64,000 nt of DNA, from the NCBI GenBank assembly GCA_030673965.1, contig JAUTCN010000008.1:1-64000 (forward strand), in the 5' to 3' direction. A program made the position numbers and the translations under genes. The first letter of the stretch is position 1; each line of letters opens with the position of its first letter. Positions 6,872-14,954 of this stretch are shown piece by piece. The stretch comes from Fusobacterium sp. JB019. Its GTDB lineage: Bacteria; Fusobacteriota; Fusobacteriia; Fusobacteriales; Fusobacteriaceae. The notes under the pieces were generated by a model. The model searched no databases and was not told where the DNA came from. It worked only from the letters and a program-made list of their open reading frames with translations.

Positions 6872-7954
6872 ATGATAGAAAATATTTTTACATCAAATTA
6901 CACTGTAGGTGAAATGGCATATAATGAAATACCAAAAATTTGTAATGTTTACGGAAAAAAAGTTGTAATGATTGGAGGAAAGACAGCTTTAGAAAAGGCA
7001 GGTCATATAATAAAAGATTCAATAAAAAATAGTGATATGGAAATTATAGATACTTTATGGTATGGGGGACAGGCCTCTTTTGAAAATGCTAAAATGTTAT
7101 CAGAGAATGAAGCTGTAAAAAAAGCAGATATGATATTTTCAGTTGGGGGAGGAAAAGCTTTAGATACTTGTAAAATATTAACAGGGAAAATAAATAAACC
7201 TGTATTTACATTTCCAACTATTGCAGGAACATGCGCAGCTATGACATCTGTTTGTGCAGTTTATCATCCGGATGGAGTTTTTAGAGATGTATATTTTAGA
7301 CATGCACCAGCAGAACATACTTTTATAAACACAAAAATTATTGCAGAAGCTCCAATTAAATATATTTGGGCTGGTATAGGTGATACTTTAGCTAAGGGCT
7401 ATGAGCCTGAATTTTCATCTAGGGGAGAGAAACTAGATTTTTCAAATACTATGGGGGTTACTTTATCTAGTTTATGTAAAGAACCAATATTTAAAAATGG
7501 AACAAAGGCTATAAAAGATTGTGAAATAAAGGTATCTTCTAGTGAAGTAAAAGAAGTAGTTCTTTCTATAATAGCGGCAACAGGAACAGTTTCAAATGCT
7601 TTAGAAATGAAATATAATAGTTGCGCTGCTCATTCATTATGTTATGGATTTACAATTTTTCCTAAAGTAGAAGAGCATCATTTACATGGAGAATTAGTTT
7701 CTTATGGAGTTCTTGTTCAGACTATGATGGATAACAACTTAGAAGAACTAAAAAAATTAATAGAATTTTATAAAAGTATAAAATTACCAATTTCTTATAA
7801 AGAATTTGGAGTAACAGAAAATGAAATAGAAAAAGTTATAGAAAAAGCTTGTTCCACTGGTGATATAGAACAAGCATGTATGAAAATAGATAAAGAAGTT
7901 TATAGAAACGCTATTAATAAACTAGAAGATTTTATTCAAAATATTGTAAAATAA
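6872..7954 (+). CDS. HcxA/GldA-like metal-dependent dehydrogenase (hydroxycarboxylate dehydrogenase)
   Basis: A 360-residue member of the iron-containing alcohol dehydrogenase superfamily (glycerol-dehydrogenase branch). It shows the NAD-binding SVGGGKALDT motif (about residue 90), the PTIAGTCAAMTS segment, and the metal ligands Asp in AGIGDTLAKGYE and His in CAAHSLCYGF and HHLHGE. From memory of the E. coli sequence these segments, and the total length, resemble YbdH/HcxA, which reduces 2-oxo acids such as 2-oxobutyrate and 2-oxoglutarate, better than glycerol dehydrogenase. With the nearby D-2-hydroxyacid dehydrogenase this suggests a local 2-oxo/2-hydroxy acid theme. SD is AAGGGGG. It is followed by an acetyltransferase gene after 44 nt. 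Confidence 0.75.
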   Translation: MIENIFTSNYTVGEMAYNEIPKICNVYGKKVVMIGGKTALEKAGHIIKDSIKNSDMEIIDTLWYGGQASFENAKMLSENEAVKKADMIFSVGGGKALDTCKILTGKINKPVFTFPTIAGTCAAMTSVCAVYHPDGVFRDVYFRHAPAEHTFINTKIIAEAPIKYIWAGIGDTLAKGYEPEFSSRGEKLDFSNTMGVTLSSLCKEPIFKNGTKAIKDCEIKVSSSEVKEVVLSIIAATGTVSNALEMKYNSCAAHSLCYGFTIFPKVEEHHLHGELVSYGVLVQTMMDNNLEELKKLIEFYKSIKLPISYKEFGVTENEIEKVIEKACSTGDIEQACMKIDKEVYRNAINKLEDFIQNIVK

Positions 7955-7998
7955 AAAAATATAGGATAAAATGTTATAAAAAGGTTACGGGAGAAATT

Positions 7999-8634
7999 AT
8001 GAATTTTGAAAAAGTAAATATTGAAAATTGGGCAAGGAAAGAATATTATGAAACTTATATGAATGTTATTCCTTGTACTTATTCTATGAGCGTAAAATTA
8101 GATATAACAAATTTAAGAAATTATATAAAAGAAAATAAATTAAAGTTTTTTCCAGTAATTTTATTTGCTATTTCTAAAATATTGAATGATCATAAAGAAT
8201 TTAAAATGGGATTTAATGATAAAAAAGAATTGGGATACTTTAGTTGTATTAATCCAAGTTATACTATATTTCATGAGGATACACAAACATTTTCAAGTAT
8301 TTGGTCTGAATATAATGAGGATATAAATGAATTTTATAAGAATGTTATGGAAGATTTAGAAAAATATAAAGATATTCATAAAATGGTGGCTAAAGATCCT
8401 GTAAATAATTCTTTTAATTTTTCAAGTCTACCTTGGGTTAATTTTGAAAGTTTTAGTTTGAATTTACAAAAAGGTTATGAGTTTTTAGCTCCAATAATAA
8501 CAGTGGGAAAATTCTATAAAGAAAATGATAAAATTAGTTTACCACTTTCTTTTCAGATTCATCATTCAGTAAGTGATGGTTTTCATGCAGCTAGATTTGT
8601 CAATGAATTACAAGAATTTATTAATAAACTTTAG
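7999..8634 (+). CDS. Chloramphenicol acetyltransferase family protein
   Basis: A 211-residue protein of the class A chloramphenicol O-acetyltransferase family (207-219 residues is usual). The catalytic HHxxxDG motif is HHSVSDGFH at residues 188-196, followed by AARFVNELQ as in true CATs, and the LPWVNFESFSLN segment lies where the active-site serine region is found. The N-terminal FEKVNIENWARKEYYETY start is also typical. It would transfer acetyl from acetyl-CoA to the drug's 3-hydroxyl; the usual Cys of HHAVCDG is Ser here. Many chromosomal homologues are of unknown real substrate, so resistance should not be assumed. The next gene is convergent with only 4 nt between stop codons. Confidence 0.8.
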   Translation: MNFEKVNIENWARKEYYETYMNVIPCTYSMSVKLDITNLRNYIKENKLKFFPVILFAISKILNDHKEFKMGFNDKKELGYFSCINPSYTIFHEDTQTFSSIWSEYNEDINEFYKNVMEDLEKYKDIHKMVAKDPVNNSFNFSSLPWVNFESFSLNLQKGYEFLAPIITVGKFYKENDKISLPLSFQIHHSVSDGFHAARFVNELQEFINKL

Positions 8635-8638
8635 TTAA

Positions 8639-9076
8639 TTATTTATAGCTTTCAATTAGAGAAGTTAGAGATGTTTTGAAATTTAAATTATCTTTTTCTT
8701 CTCTTTTTTTAGGCCCCTTAGTACGTTTGCCATTATTTCTCATTTTTTGTGACATATGTCTTGAAAAAAGAAGAGAATCGATATTAAACTTATTATAAAT
8801 AAGTCCATTTTGATTAATACAACGGGCTTTTTTTGCTAGGATCATGGAAGCTAATCCAAAATCTTGAGTAACGACAATATCATTTTCTTTAGTATCTCTA
8901 AGAAGGGCAAAATCAACAGCGTCATCTCCAGGATTAATATAAATAGTTTTAGCATTTTTCTTTTCTAAAACATGGTTTTTATCACAGTATAAAATTGTTT
9001 CTATTTTGTAATGTATGGCTAATTCTATTGTTAAATCAACAACAGGACAAGCATCAGCATCTATTAAAATTTTCAT
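8639..9076 (-). CDS. UPF0178 (YaiI/YqxD) family protein
   Basis: A 145-residue protein of the UPF0178/DUF188 family, a PIN/NYN-like nuclease fold of unknown substrate. Diagnostic segments are the N-terminal ILIDADACPV, GDDAVDFALL in the middle, and DIVVTQDFGLASM with acidic residues positioned as in metal-dependent nucleases, followed by the basic RHMSQKMR and GPKKR region near the C-terminus. It is monocistronic, convergent with the acetyltransferase and divergent from the HD-domain gene. Role in RNA metabolism is suggested by fold only. Confidence 0.82.
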   Translation of the reverse strand: MKILIDADACPVVDLTIELAIHYKIETILYCDKNHVLEKKNAKTIYINPGDDAVDFALLRDTKENDIVVTQDFGLASMILAKKARCINQNGLIYNKFNIDSLLFSRHMSQKMRNNGKRTKGPKKREEKDNLNFKTSLTSLIESYK

Positions 9077-9160
9077 ATTTATCTTCCTTTTTATAATATT
9101 TTGTAGACAATATTATATCATTTTTAGAAGAATAAAAAAATATTATTTTTCATATATAAA

Positions 9161-9169
9161 TGTTATAAT
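9161..9169 (+). promoter_or_regulatory. Extended -10 promoter for the HD-domain gene
   Basis: TGTTATAAT (TATAAT at 9164-9169), about 30 nt before the ATG at 9200, whose SD is AGAGG. Confidence 0.5.
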
Positions 9170-9199
9170 TAGTTTAATAATTTTAAAAGAGGTATGTAA

Positions 9200-9760
9200 A
9201 TGAGAAAAGGAACATGTATAAATACTTATAGCGGAGTAGAATTTTATCCACTTAGTCCAAAGGAAGATGAAATAAAAATAGAAGATATAGCTCACGCTCT
9301 ATCTTTAGTTTGTAGAGGGAATGGTCATGTTAAATATTTTTTTAGTGTTGCCCAGCATTCTATAAATTGTTATTTAGAAGCTAAAGCTAGAGGCTATTCT
9401 AGAGAAATTCAACTAGGATGTTTACTTCATGATGCTTCAGAAGCTTATTTATCAGACATAACAAGACCTGTAAAAAAAGAGTTATCAGAATATTTAGCTA
9501 TTGAAAAAAATCTTCAAGGGGAAATTTATAAAAAATTTAATGTTAATATTGGTAAAGAAGAAGTTTTTAGTAAAATAAAACTTATAGATGATGAAATTTT
9601 AAAATATGAAATGTTAAATCTTTTAAATGTAGACTTAGGACAAGCTAATCTAAAGGGAAGTATAAGTTTAGAATACAAGGATATTTTAAAAGTAAAGGAA
9701 GACTTTTTAGATTATTTTAATCTTTTTAGTGATTTAAGTAAGAATGGAAAAAATGACTAA
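9200..9760 (+). CDS. HD-domain phosphohydrolase (YfbR-like)
   Basis: A 186-residue HD-superfamily metal-dependent hydrolase. The metal-binding residues are visible as the His of VAQHS (about residue 54), the HD pair in LLHDASEAYLSDITRP (about residue 77) and a late Asp. The spacing and the 'DASEAY..D..RP.K' string are those of YfbR-like 5'-nucleotidases and the related phage-type HD hydrolases. It probably dephosphorylates a deoxynucleoside monophosphate, but the substrate is inference. It precedes the Fic module by about 60 nt without an evident terminator. Confidence 0.75.
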   Translation: MRKGTCINTYSGVEFYPLSPKEDEIKIEDIAHALSLVCRGNGHVKYFFSVAQHSINCYLEAKARGYSREIQLGCLLHDASEAYLSDITRPVKKELSEYLAIEKNLQGEIYKKFNVNIGKEEVFSKIKLIDDEILKYEMLNLLNVDLGQANLKGSISLEYKDILKVKEDFLDYFNLFSDLSKNGKND

Positions 9761-9818
9761 AATATGGTAAAATAGTAGTGTAAATATTTGAAAATAAAGA
9801 TATTTCTAAGGAGAGTTT

Positions 9819-9989
9819 ATGAAAAATGATGTTCTAGAAAAGAGATTACAAAATATTATAAAAAGTTTTGAAATTGAAGATTTTAAAATGTCACAGGAGC
9901 ATATATCTATTTTAAAAGGTGTAGCTTATGGTAAACTTAACTCAAATTTATTGATAATCGAAAGGAAGAAAAGACTTTTGAAAGGATAG
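9819..9989 (+). CDS. Candidate Fic antitoxin (VbhA/FicA-type small helical protein)
   Basis: A 56-residue ORF with SD AAGGAG, ending 6 nt before the Fic gene. It has no Met-rich or membrane character and is predicted to be helical. SFEIED at residues 16-21 fits the class I Fic inhibition motif S/T-x-x-x-E-G/N except for Asp in the last place, and the following EHISILKGVAYGKLNS aligns in spacing with the second half of VbhA (a Val-x-x-GE-L core). In this class the Glu reaches into the Fic active site and blocks productive ATP binding. Size, position and motif together make antitoxin the best call; no biochemical proof can come from sequence. Confidence 0.65.
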   Translation: MKNDVLEKRLQNIIKSFEIEDFKMSQEHISILKGVAYGKLNSNLLIIERKKRLLKG

Positions 9990-9995
9990 GTTAAT

Positions 9996-10610
9996 ATGGA
10001 TATTAGTGATGTAAAGGATTATACAATAACTGATGATAAATACACATATCCTAGGTCAAACGTACTTAGAAACAAATTTAATATTAGAAATTATGAACTT
10101 CTTGCAGAACAAGAAGTTTTTTTCACATCTTTAAGGTTGATGGAATTAACTTTAAAACCTCTAAAGGGTAAGTTAGATTTTAATTATTTGAAAAAAATTC
10201 ATAAATATATATTCCAAGATTGTTATGATTTTGCTGGAGAAATTAGAAAAGTAGATATTCAAAAGGGATCTAGTAAATTTTGTATAACTAGATATATTCA
10301 GATTCAAGGGGAAGAAATATTTGAAAAATTGAAAAATGAAAATTATTTAAAAGACTATAAATATGATGAGTTTTGTGAAAAGCTAGCATATTTTATGGGG
10401 GATCTAATATCTTTACATCCTTTTAGAGAAGGAAACGGTAGAGCAAATAGAGAATTTTTTAGAATCTTATCATTGAAAGCAGGATATGATTTAGATTATT
10501 CTAATTTTCAGAAAAAAGAAATATTAGAGGCAGATATAGCATGTTTTAATTTGAATATGAAACCAATGCTAAAATTAATGAAAAGTGGATTAGTAAAACA
10601 AATAAAATAG
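9996..10610 (+). CDS. fic: Fic-domain AMP-transferase (toxin)
   Basis: A 204-residue Fic protein. The canonical active site HPFREGNGRANR begins at His141, with all of H-x-F-x-D/E-G-N-G-R-x-x-R present, so nucleotidyl transfer (usually AMP to a hydroxyl on a target protein) should be intact. The N-terminal half includes FAGEIRKVDIQKG, the flap region that docks the target, and the length matches stand-alone class I toxins such as VbhT's Fic core. No Glu-containing inhibitory helix is seen inside the protein itself, in keeping with a separate antitoxin encoded just upstream. Targets could include gyrase and topoisomerase IV as for FicT toxins; this is not deducible here. Confidence 0.88.
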   Translation: MDISDVKDYTITDDKYTYPRSNVLRNKFNIRNYELLAEQEVFFTSLRLMELTLKPLKGKLDFNYLKKIHKYIFQDCYDFAGEIRKVDIQKGSSKFCITRYIQIQGEEIFEKLKNENYLKDYKYDEFCEKLAYFMGDLISLHPFREGNGRANREFFRILSLKAGYDLDYSNFQKKEILEADIACFNLNMKPMLKLMKSGLVKQIK

Positions 10611-10628
10611 TACAAAGGAGAGTTTATT

Positions 10629-10820
10629 ATGGATGGTATGTCATATTTTATATTAGGGGTAACAATTGCAGTTATATTTTTTATCATTAATATGTTGTTT
10701 ACAAGATGGTTTTTAGGAATAAGTAAAATTATTAGTAGACTTGAAAAATCATTAGATGAAGAAAAAGAAATAAATAAAAATTTAAAGAAAATCATAGAAA
10801 AAATGGAAGAAAGCAAATAA
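10629..10820 (+). CDS. Small membrane protein with C-terminal coiled coil
   Basis: A 63-residue protein: one transmembrane helix (about residues 5-27, ILGVTIAVIFFIINMLFT) and then a highly charged helix rich in Glu and Lys that should form a coiled coil. It has a good SD (AAAGGAG) 19 nt after the fic stop and ends at a terminator, so it is probably in the fic operon. I do not recognise the family. Confidence 0.5.
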   Translation: MDGMSYFILGVTIAVIFFIINMLFTRWFLGISKIISRLEKSLDEEKEINKNLKKIIEKMEESK

Positions 10821-10831
10821 TATCTAGAAAG

Positions 10832-10870
10832 TAGGTGTTGATGTAAAATATCAGCACCTTAATTTATTTT
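10832..10870 (+). terminator. Likely intrinsic terminator of the fic operon
   Basis: AGGTGTTGAT / ATCAGCACCT (one G-U) with a 7-nt loop, followed by TAATTTATTTT, a weak but T-rich tail. Confidence 0.65.
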
Positions 10871-10892
10871 ATTAATACAGGAGATGATTAAT

Positions 10893-11417
10893 ATGTTAAA
10901 TGTAGATTTAGAAATAATTTGTGGAGATATTACTGAAATAAAATGTGACGTTATAGTAAATGCTGCCAATAATTCACTTCTTGGAGGTGGGGGAGTTGAT
11001 GGTGCTATTCATAGAGCTGCAGGTCCCAAGTTATTAGAAGAATGTAAAACTTTAAATGGTTGTGAAACAGGAGGGGCAAAAATAACTAAAGGATATGATT
11101 TACCTTCTAAATTTATAATTCATACTGTTGGACCAGTTTGGCATGGTGGAAATAATAAGGAAGCTGAAAAATTGGAAAGCTGTTATAAGGAAAGTCTTAG
11201 ATTAGCAGAAAAAAATAATTGTAAAACAATTGCTTTTCCATCTATAAGTACAGGTGTTTATTCATATCCCCTAGAAGAAGCTTCAAAAATAGCAATAAAA
11301 ACTATAATCAACTATATAAAAGAAGAAAATAAAAATATAAAAAAAATAATTATAGTGTGTTTTGATGAAATAACTTATAATTATTATGTGAATTCTAAAA
11401 ATGAAATTGATATATAA
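10893..11417 (+). CDS. Macro-domain protein (O-acetyl-ADP-ribose deacetylase-like)
   Basis: A 174-residue stand-alone macro domain of the YmdB/MacroD type. Diagnostic strings are GDIT near the start, [25 protein letters not shown] (adenine and ribose binding, catalytic Asn/Asp-containing loop), HTVGPVW, and [10 protein letters not shown] for the distal phosphate loop. Such enzymes release acetate from O-acetyl-ADP-ribose or remove ADP-ribose from acidic residues. An ATG nine bases upstream directly abuts the SD, so the second ATG, 9 nt after CAGGAG, is chosen. It follows the Fic module and precedes a sensor kinase by 28 nt; no clear functional link to either. Confidence 0.85.
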   Translation: MLNVDLEIICGDITEIKCDVIVNAANNSLLGGGGVDGAIHRAAGPKLLEECKTLNGCETGGAKITKGYDLPSKFIIHTVGPVWHGGNNKEAEKLESCYKESLRLAEKNNCKTIAFPSISTGVYSYPLEEASKIAIKTIINYIKEENKNIKKIIIVCFDEITYNYYVNSKNEIDI

Positions 11418-11445
11418 TTTTTAAAATTATATGAAAGGAAAAAAT

Positions 11446-13425
11446 ATGAGAAAATTTTTAATTTTTTTCTATATGCTTATAAATATTATTAGTGTATACG
11501 GGGAAAAAATATATACAGTAGGCTTTGATCCCTATGCTCCTCCCTTTCAATATATTGAAAATGGTGTGGTTAAAGGATTTAATGTTGAGCTTTTAAATAA
11601 AATTGGAAAATCTAATAATTTAAAGTTTAATTATGTTCCTATAAATAATGGAGAGGGTATAGAAAAATTAAAAACTAAAGAAGTGGATATTTTAATGGGG
11701 ATAAGGTTTCATAAGGCTGAAGAAAGAATATTAAACTTTTCAGAAAGTTTAATTCAGACAAAGGCTTGTATGGTAGCTCCTAAAAACAAGGTAGATGTTA
11801 TAAAAAATAATTTATCCTATATGCATTTTTTAGTTGCAGTGGAAAAGGACTCAATTGAATATAATTATTTGAATAGTATTAAAAGGATAAATTTCAATAC
11901 TTCCTTTGATCAAGAAACTGTTTATGATACTTTGAAATCAGGAAGAGCAGATTTTCTAGTTGGAATTAAAGAAGTAATGGCTTATTTATTATCCCAAGAT
12001 AAGATATCAGAGGACTACGTTTTTTTAGATAGTTATGATATTCCAGTTGGATATTATCTTGGAGCCTTACATGGAAATGAAGTTCTTATGGGAAATATTG
12101 ATAGAGAATTAAAAGAATTAAAGTTTAATGGAACTTATAAAAAATTATATAATAAATGGTTTGCAAATACAGATTTAGTAAAACAGATGAAGTTAATGAG
12201 GAATTTCAAAATATTAACCCTTGCAGCTATGATACTTGCAGGAATATTATTCTTATCCTTTATTTGGAACTTACAACTTAAAAAAAATGTATCTATGAAA
12301 ACAGTGGAATTAAAGGATTCTAATACTAGACTAGAAGATAAAATTGTAGAGATAAAAAATAATAACGAATTAAACTCTTTAATGTGTGAAAGTAGTCCTA
12401 GAAGTATTGCTATTTTTGATAGAGAGGGTAAAGTTAAGTTTATGAATAAGAATGCAACTTTACTTGGAGAAGTAAAGGGGGAGTTCTTAGGAAAAAATGC
12501 TTTTGAGTTACCAATTATAAAAGATATGATTGGAGGAGGACTTTTTGAACAAACAATTCATGAAAATAAAGCTCATATAACTCATGAAATAGAGGTTACA
12601 AAGGATGAAAAAACAAAATATTATAGATATACAATGTATCCATTACTTGATTATTTGAAAAAAAATTACGGAGCTTTTTTAACAATAGAAGATGTTACAG
12701 AGGAAAAATTTCTAAAGGAAAGAGCAATTGAACGGGAAAAAAATGCAGCAATAAGTAATATGGTTTCAGGAATAGCTCATGAAATTAGAAATCCATTAAC
12801 ATCTATTAAAACATATATTGAATTATTACCTTTGAAAAAAGATAATGAAAAATTTCAAAATAGGTTAGTAACAATAGTTCCAGCAGAAGTGGAAAGAGTT
12901 AGTAAATTAATAGAATCTTTAATTGATTATTCAAAACCTAAAAATAACCATAAATCAAAAACAGAAGTTCATGCATTGATAGAATCTTCCATAGGATTAT
13001 TAGAACCTATTGCTAATAAAAAAGGAATAGAAATTTTAGAATTTGTGGATAAAACAATAGTCTTAAATATAGATACATCTCAAATAAAGCAAGTTTTAAT
13101 AAATGTTTTATTGAATTCAATTCAAGCTATTGAAGAAAAGATAGAAAAATTAAAAGCAAAGGAAAAATTTTATGTAAAGGTGAGTTTATATGAAAATAAT
13201 TCTAAGATAGTTTTAGAAATTGAAGATAATGGAATTGGAATGACAAAGGAAGAAATAGAAAATATATTTGAGATTTTTTATACAACTAAAATAAAAGGAA
13301 CTGGCCTTGGATTACCTACTTCAAAACAGTTAGTTGAGGTAAATGGAGGGAAATTAGTTGTTGAAAGTGAAAAAAATAAATATACAAAAATAAAAATGAT
13401 ATTTGGTGGTGAAGTTCATGAATAA
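11446..13425 (+). CDS. Membrane sensor histidine kinase with periplasmic solute-binding domain
   Basis: A 659-residue NtrB-type kinase. Order: signal peptide (1-19), a family 3 solute-binding domain (about 22-245, YTVGFDPYAPPFQY at its start), one transmembrane helix (about 255-275), a PAS domain (about 305-430), a HisKA domain with phospho-acceptor His445 in AHEIRNP, and a HATPase_c domain (IEDNGIGM, GTGLGLP). It probably senses an amino acid or small acid outside the membrane and phosphorylates the NtrC regulator whose gene overlaps its 3' end. An upstream ATG (11431) overlaps the SD AAAGGA, so the second ATG is chosen. The binding domain may recognise the same ligand as the transport genes downstream. 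Confidence 0.85.
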   Translation: MRKFLIFFYMLINIISVYGEKIYTVGFDPYAPPFQYIENGVVKGFNVELLNKIGKSNNLKFNYVPINNGEGIEKLKTKEVDILMGIRFHKAEERILNFSESLIQTKACMVAPKNKVDVIKNNLSYMHFLVAVEKDSIEYNYLNSIKRINFNTSFDQETVYDTLKSGRADFLVGIKEVMAYLLSQDKISEDYVFLDSYDIPVGYYLGALHGNEVLMGNIDRELKELKFNGTYKKLYNKWFANTDLVKQMKLMRNFKILTLAAMILAGILFLSFIWNLQLKKNVSMKTVELKDSNTRLEDKIVEIKNNNELNSLMCESSPRSIAIFDREGKVKFMNKNATLLGEVKGEFLGKNAFELPIIKDMIGGGLFEQTIHENKAHITHEIEVTKDEKTKYYRYTMYPLLDYLKKNYGAFLTIEDVTEEKFLKERAIEREKNAAISNMVSGIAHEIRNPLTSIKTYIELLPLKKDNEKFQNRLVTIVPAEVERVSKLIESLIDYSKPKNNHKSKTEVHALIESSIGLLEPIANKKGIEILEFVDKTIVLNIDTSQIKQVLINVLLNSIQAIEEKIEKLKAKEKFYVKVSLYENNSKIVLEIEDNGIGMTKEEIENIFEIFYTTKIKGTGLGLPTSKQLVEVNGGKLVVESEKNKYTKIKMIFGGEVHE

Positions 13426-14773
13426 GAAAGTTATAATAATAGATGATGAAATATCTATTTGCGATTCTTTAGAGTTTGCTCTAGAAGATAAATACAATGT
13501 TATGTTTACAACAAATCCCTATGAAGGATTAGAAAAAATAAAGGAAAATAACATAAATGTTGTTTTGTTAGATTTAAAGATAGGAGATGTCAACGGGTTA
13601 GATATATTAGAAAAAATAAAGGAATATGATAAAAATATATCTGTAATAATGATGACAGCTTATGGATCCATAGTATCTTCAGTGGATGCTATAAAAAAGG
13701 GAGCTTTTACTTATTTAACAAAGCCTTTAAATTTAGAGGAACTATATATAAGTATTGAGCAAGCCTTAGAAATACAAAACTTAAATAGAAAAGTTGAATA
13801 TTTAAGTAAAGAACTTGAAGATAAACATAGCTATCAAGGGATAATTGGGAAAAGTGAAACTATGAAAAATATTTTTTCCCTTGTTGAAAAATTAAAGGAT
13901 GTAGATCTTGGGGTAATGATAACAGGAGAAAGTGGAACAGGTAAAGAATTAGTTGCAAGAGCTATTCATTATTCTGGAAAAAGAAAAAATGAAAACTTTG
14001 TAGAGATAAATTGTGCAGCTATACCAGAAAGCCTTTTGGAAGAAGAGTTTTTTGGACATAAAAAGGGAACATTTACAAATGCTATTTCAGATAAAGTTGG
14101 GAAATTTGAATTTGCAGATAATGGGACAATATTTTTAGATGAGATAGGGGATATGAGTCTTGGTTTACAGGGAAAGCTTCTAAGAGTTTTACAAGAACAA
14201 AAATTTAATCCTATAGGTTCAAATGAAGCAATAGAAATTAATGTTAGAGTTCTTGCAGCAACAAATAAAGATTTAAAAGAATTAATTGAAGAGGGAAAAT
14301 TTAGAGAAGATTTATATTTTAGATTAAATGTTGTGGAAATAGATTTACCTCCTTTAAGAGAGAAAAAAACTGATTTACCATTATTATTTGATCATTTTAT
14401 AAAAAAATGTAATAAACAAATGAATAGGGAAATAAAGGGAATATCTAAGGAAGCTGAAAAAGTATTGCTTAATTATGATTATCCTGGAAATGTGAGAGAG
14501 CTTTTAAATATAATGGAGCACAGTGTATTATTATCTCAAGGGGATATGATAGATATAAATTCTTTGCCTAAAAGATTGAAGGATGCAAAAGTAAATAATA
14601 ATAAACCATGTGAAGAATTACAAGGTTTAAATAATTTAAGCTTAAAAGAAATAGAAAAAATAATAATAAAAAAACGTTTAGAAAAATATAATGGAAAGAA
14701 AAAAAATACAGCAGAAAGTTTAGGAATAAGTGATAAAGGATTAAGAAATAAGATTGCTGAGTACGATTTGTAA
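13418..14773 (+). CDS. Sigma54-dependent response regulator (NtrC family)
   Basis: A 451-residue NtrC-type activator. Domains: receiver (1-120, phospho-acceptor Asp52), AAA+ sigma54-interaction domain (about 140-375; Walker A GESGTGKE, Walker B FLDEIGD) and a Fis-type HTH at the end (GISDKGLRNKI). The loop that contacts sigma54, canonically GAFTGA, reads GTFTNA at 217-222, two substitutions. It overlaps the sensor kinase by 8 nt, so the two are translationally coupled. An upstream GTG would extend it by five residues; the ATG preceding NKKVIIIDDE matches the receiver fold. A near-perfect -24/-12 promoter lies 136 bp after its stop, so the adjacent transport operon is the likely target. Confidence 0.9.
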   Translation: MNKKVIIIDDEISICDSLEFALEDKYNVMFTTNPYEGLEKIKENNINVVLLDLKIGDVNGLDILEKIKEYDKNISVIMMTAYGSIVSSVDAIKKGAFTYLTKPLNLEELYISIEQALEIQNLNRKVEYLSKELEDKHSYQGIIGKSETMKNIFSLVEKLKDVDLGVMITGESGTGKELVARAIHYSGKRKNENFVEINCAAIPESLLEEEFFGHKKGTFTNAISDKVGKFEFADNGTIFLDEIGDMSLGLQGKLLRVLQEQKFNPIGSNEAIEINVRVLAATNKDLKELIEEGKFREDLYFRLNVVEIDLPPLREKKTDLPLLFDHFIKKCNKQMNREIKGISKEAEKVLLNYDYPGNVRELLNIMEHSVLLSQGDMIDINSLPKRLKDAKVNNNKPCEELQGLNNLSLKEIEKIIIKKRLEKYNGKKKNTAESLGISDKGLRNKIAEYDL

Positions 14774-14791
14774 ATAGTGGGAGAAAAAACG

Positions 14792-14888
14792 GTAATTTTT
14801 ACAAAAAAATATTTGTAATTTTTACCGATTTTTATATATGGAGATTTTTTAAAAAATAACAGATGTCAAAAGGTGTTAAAAAATAACA
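14792..14888 (+). promoter_or_regulatory. Candidate enhancer (UAS) sites for the NtrC-type regulator
   Basis: Two identical GTAATTTTTAC dyads at 14792-14802 and 14815-14825, 23 bp apart (about two turns). Closer to the promoter, AAAAAATAACAGAT is repeated at 14851-14864 and 14878-14891, the second forming TGTTA-AAAAA-TAACA (14874-14888). All lie roughly 45-145 bp upstream of the -24/-12 start, where enhancer sites of this class occur. Which set is bound is unknown. Confidence 0.5.
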
Positions 14889-14908
14889 GATTAAAATTTT
14901 TTATATTT

Positions 14909-14923
14909 TGGCACGGAAATTGC
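14909..14923 (+). promoter_or_regulatory. Sigma54 (-24/-12) promoter
   Basis: TGGCAC-N5-TTGC, with GG at 14910-14911 and GC at 14922-14923, 10 bp between them. This matches the RpoN consensus and predicts a start near 14935, about 20 nt before the TAXI lipoprotein gene. Confidence 0.9.
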
Positions 14924-14954
14924 TTTATAATTATATCGACAACAGGGGGACATA

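Noticed and set aside
7999-8634. Acquired antibiotic-resistance cassette
   Set aside because: The protein is CAT-like, but base use matches its neighbours and no mobile element is nearby, so a resident chromosomal family member is more likely.
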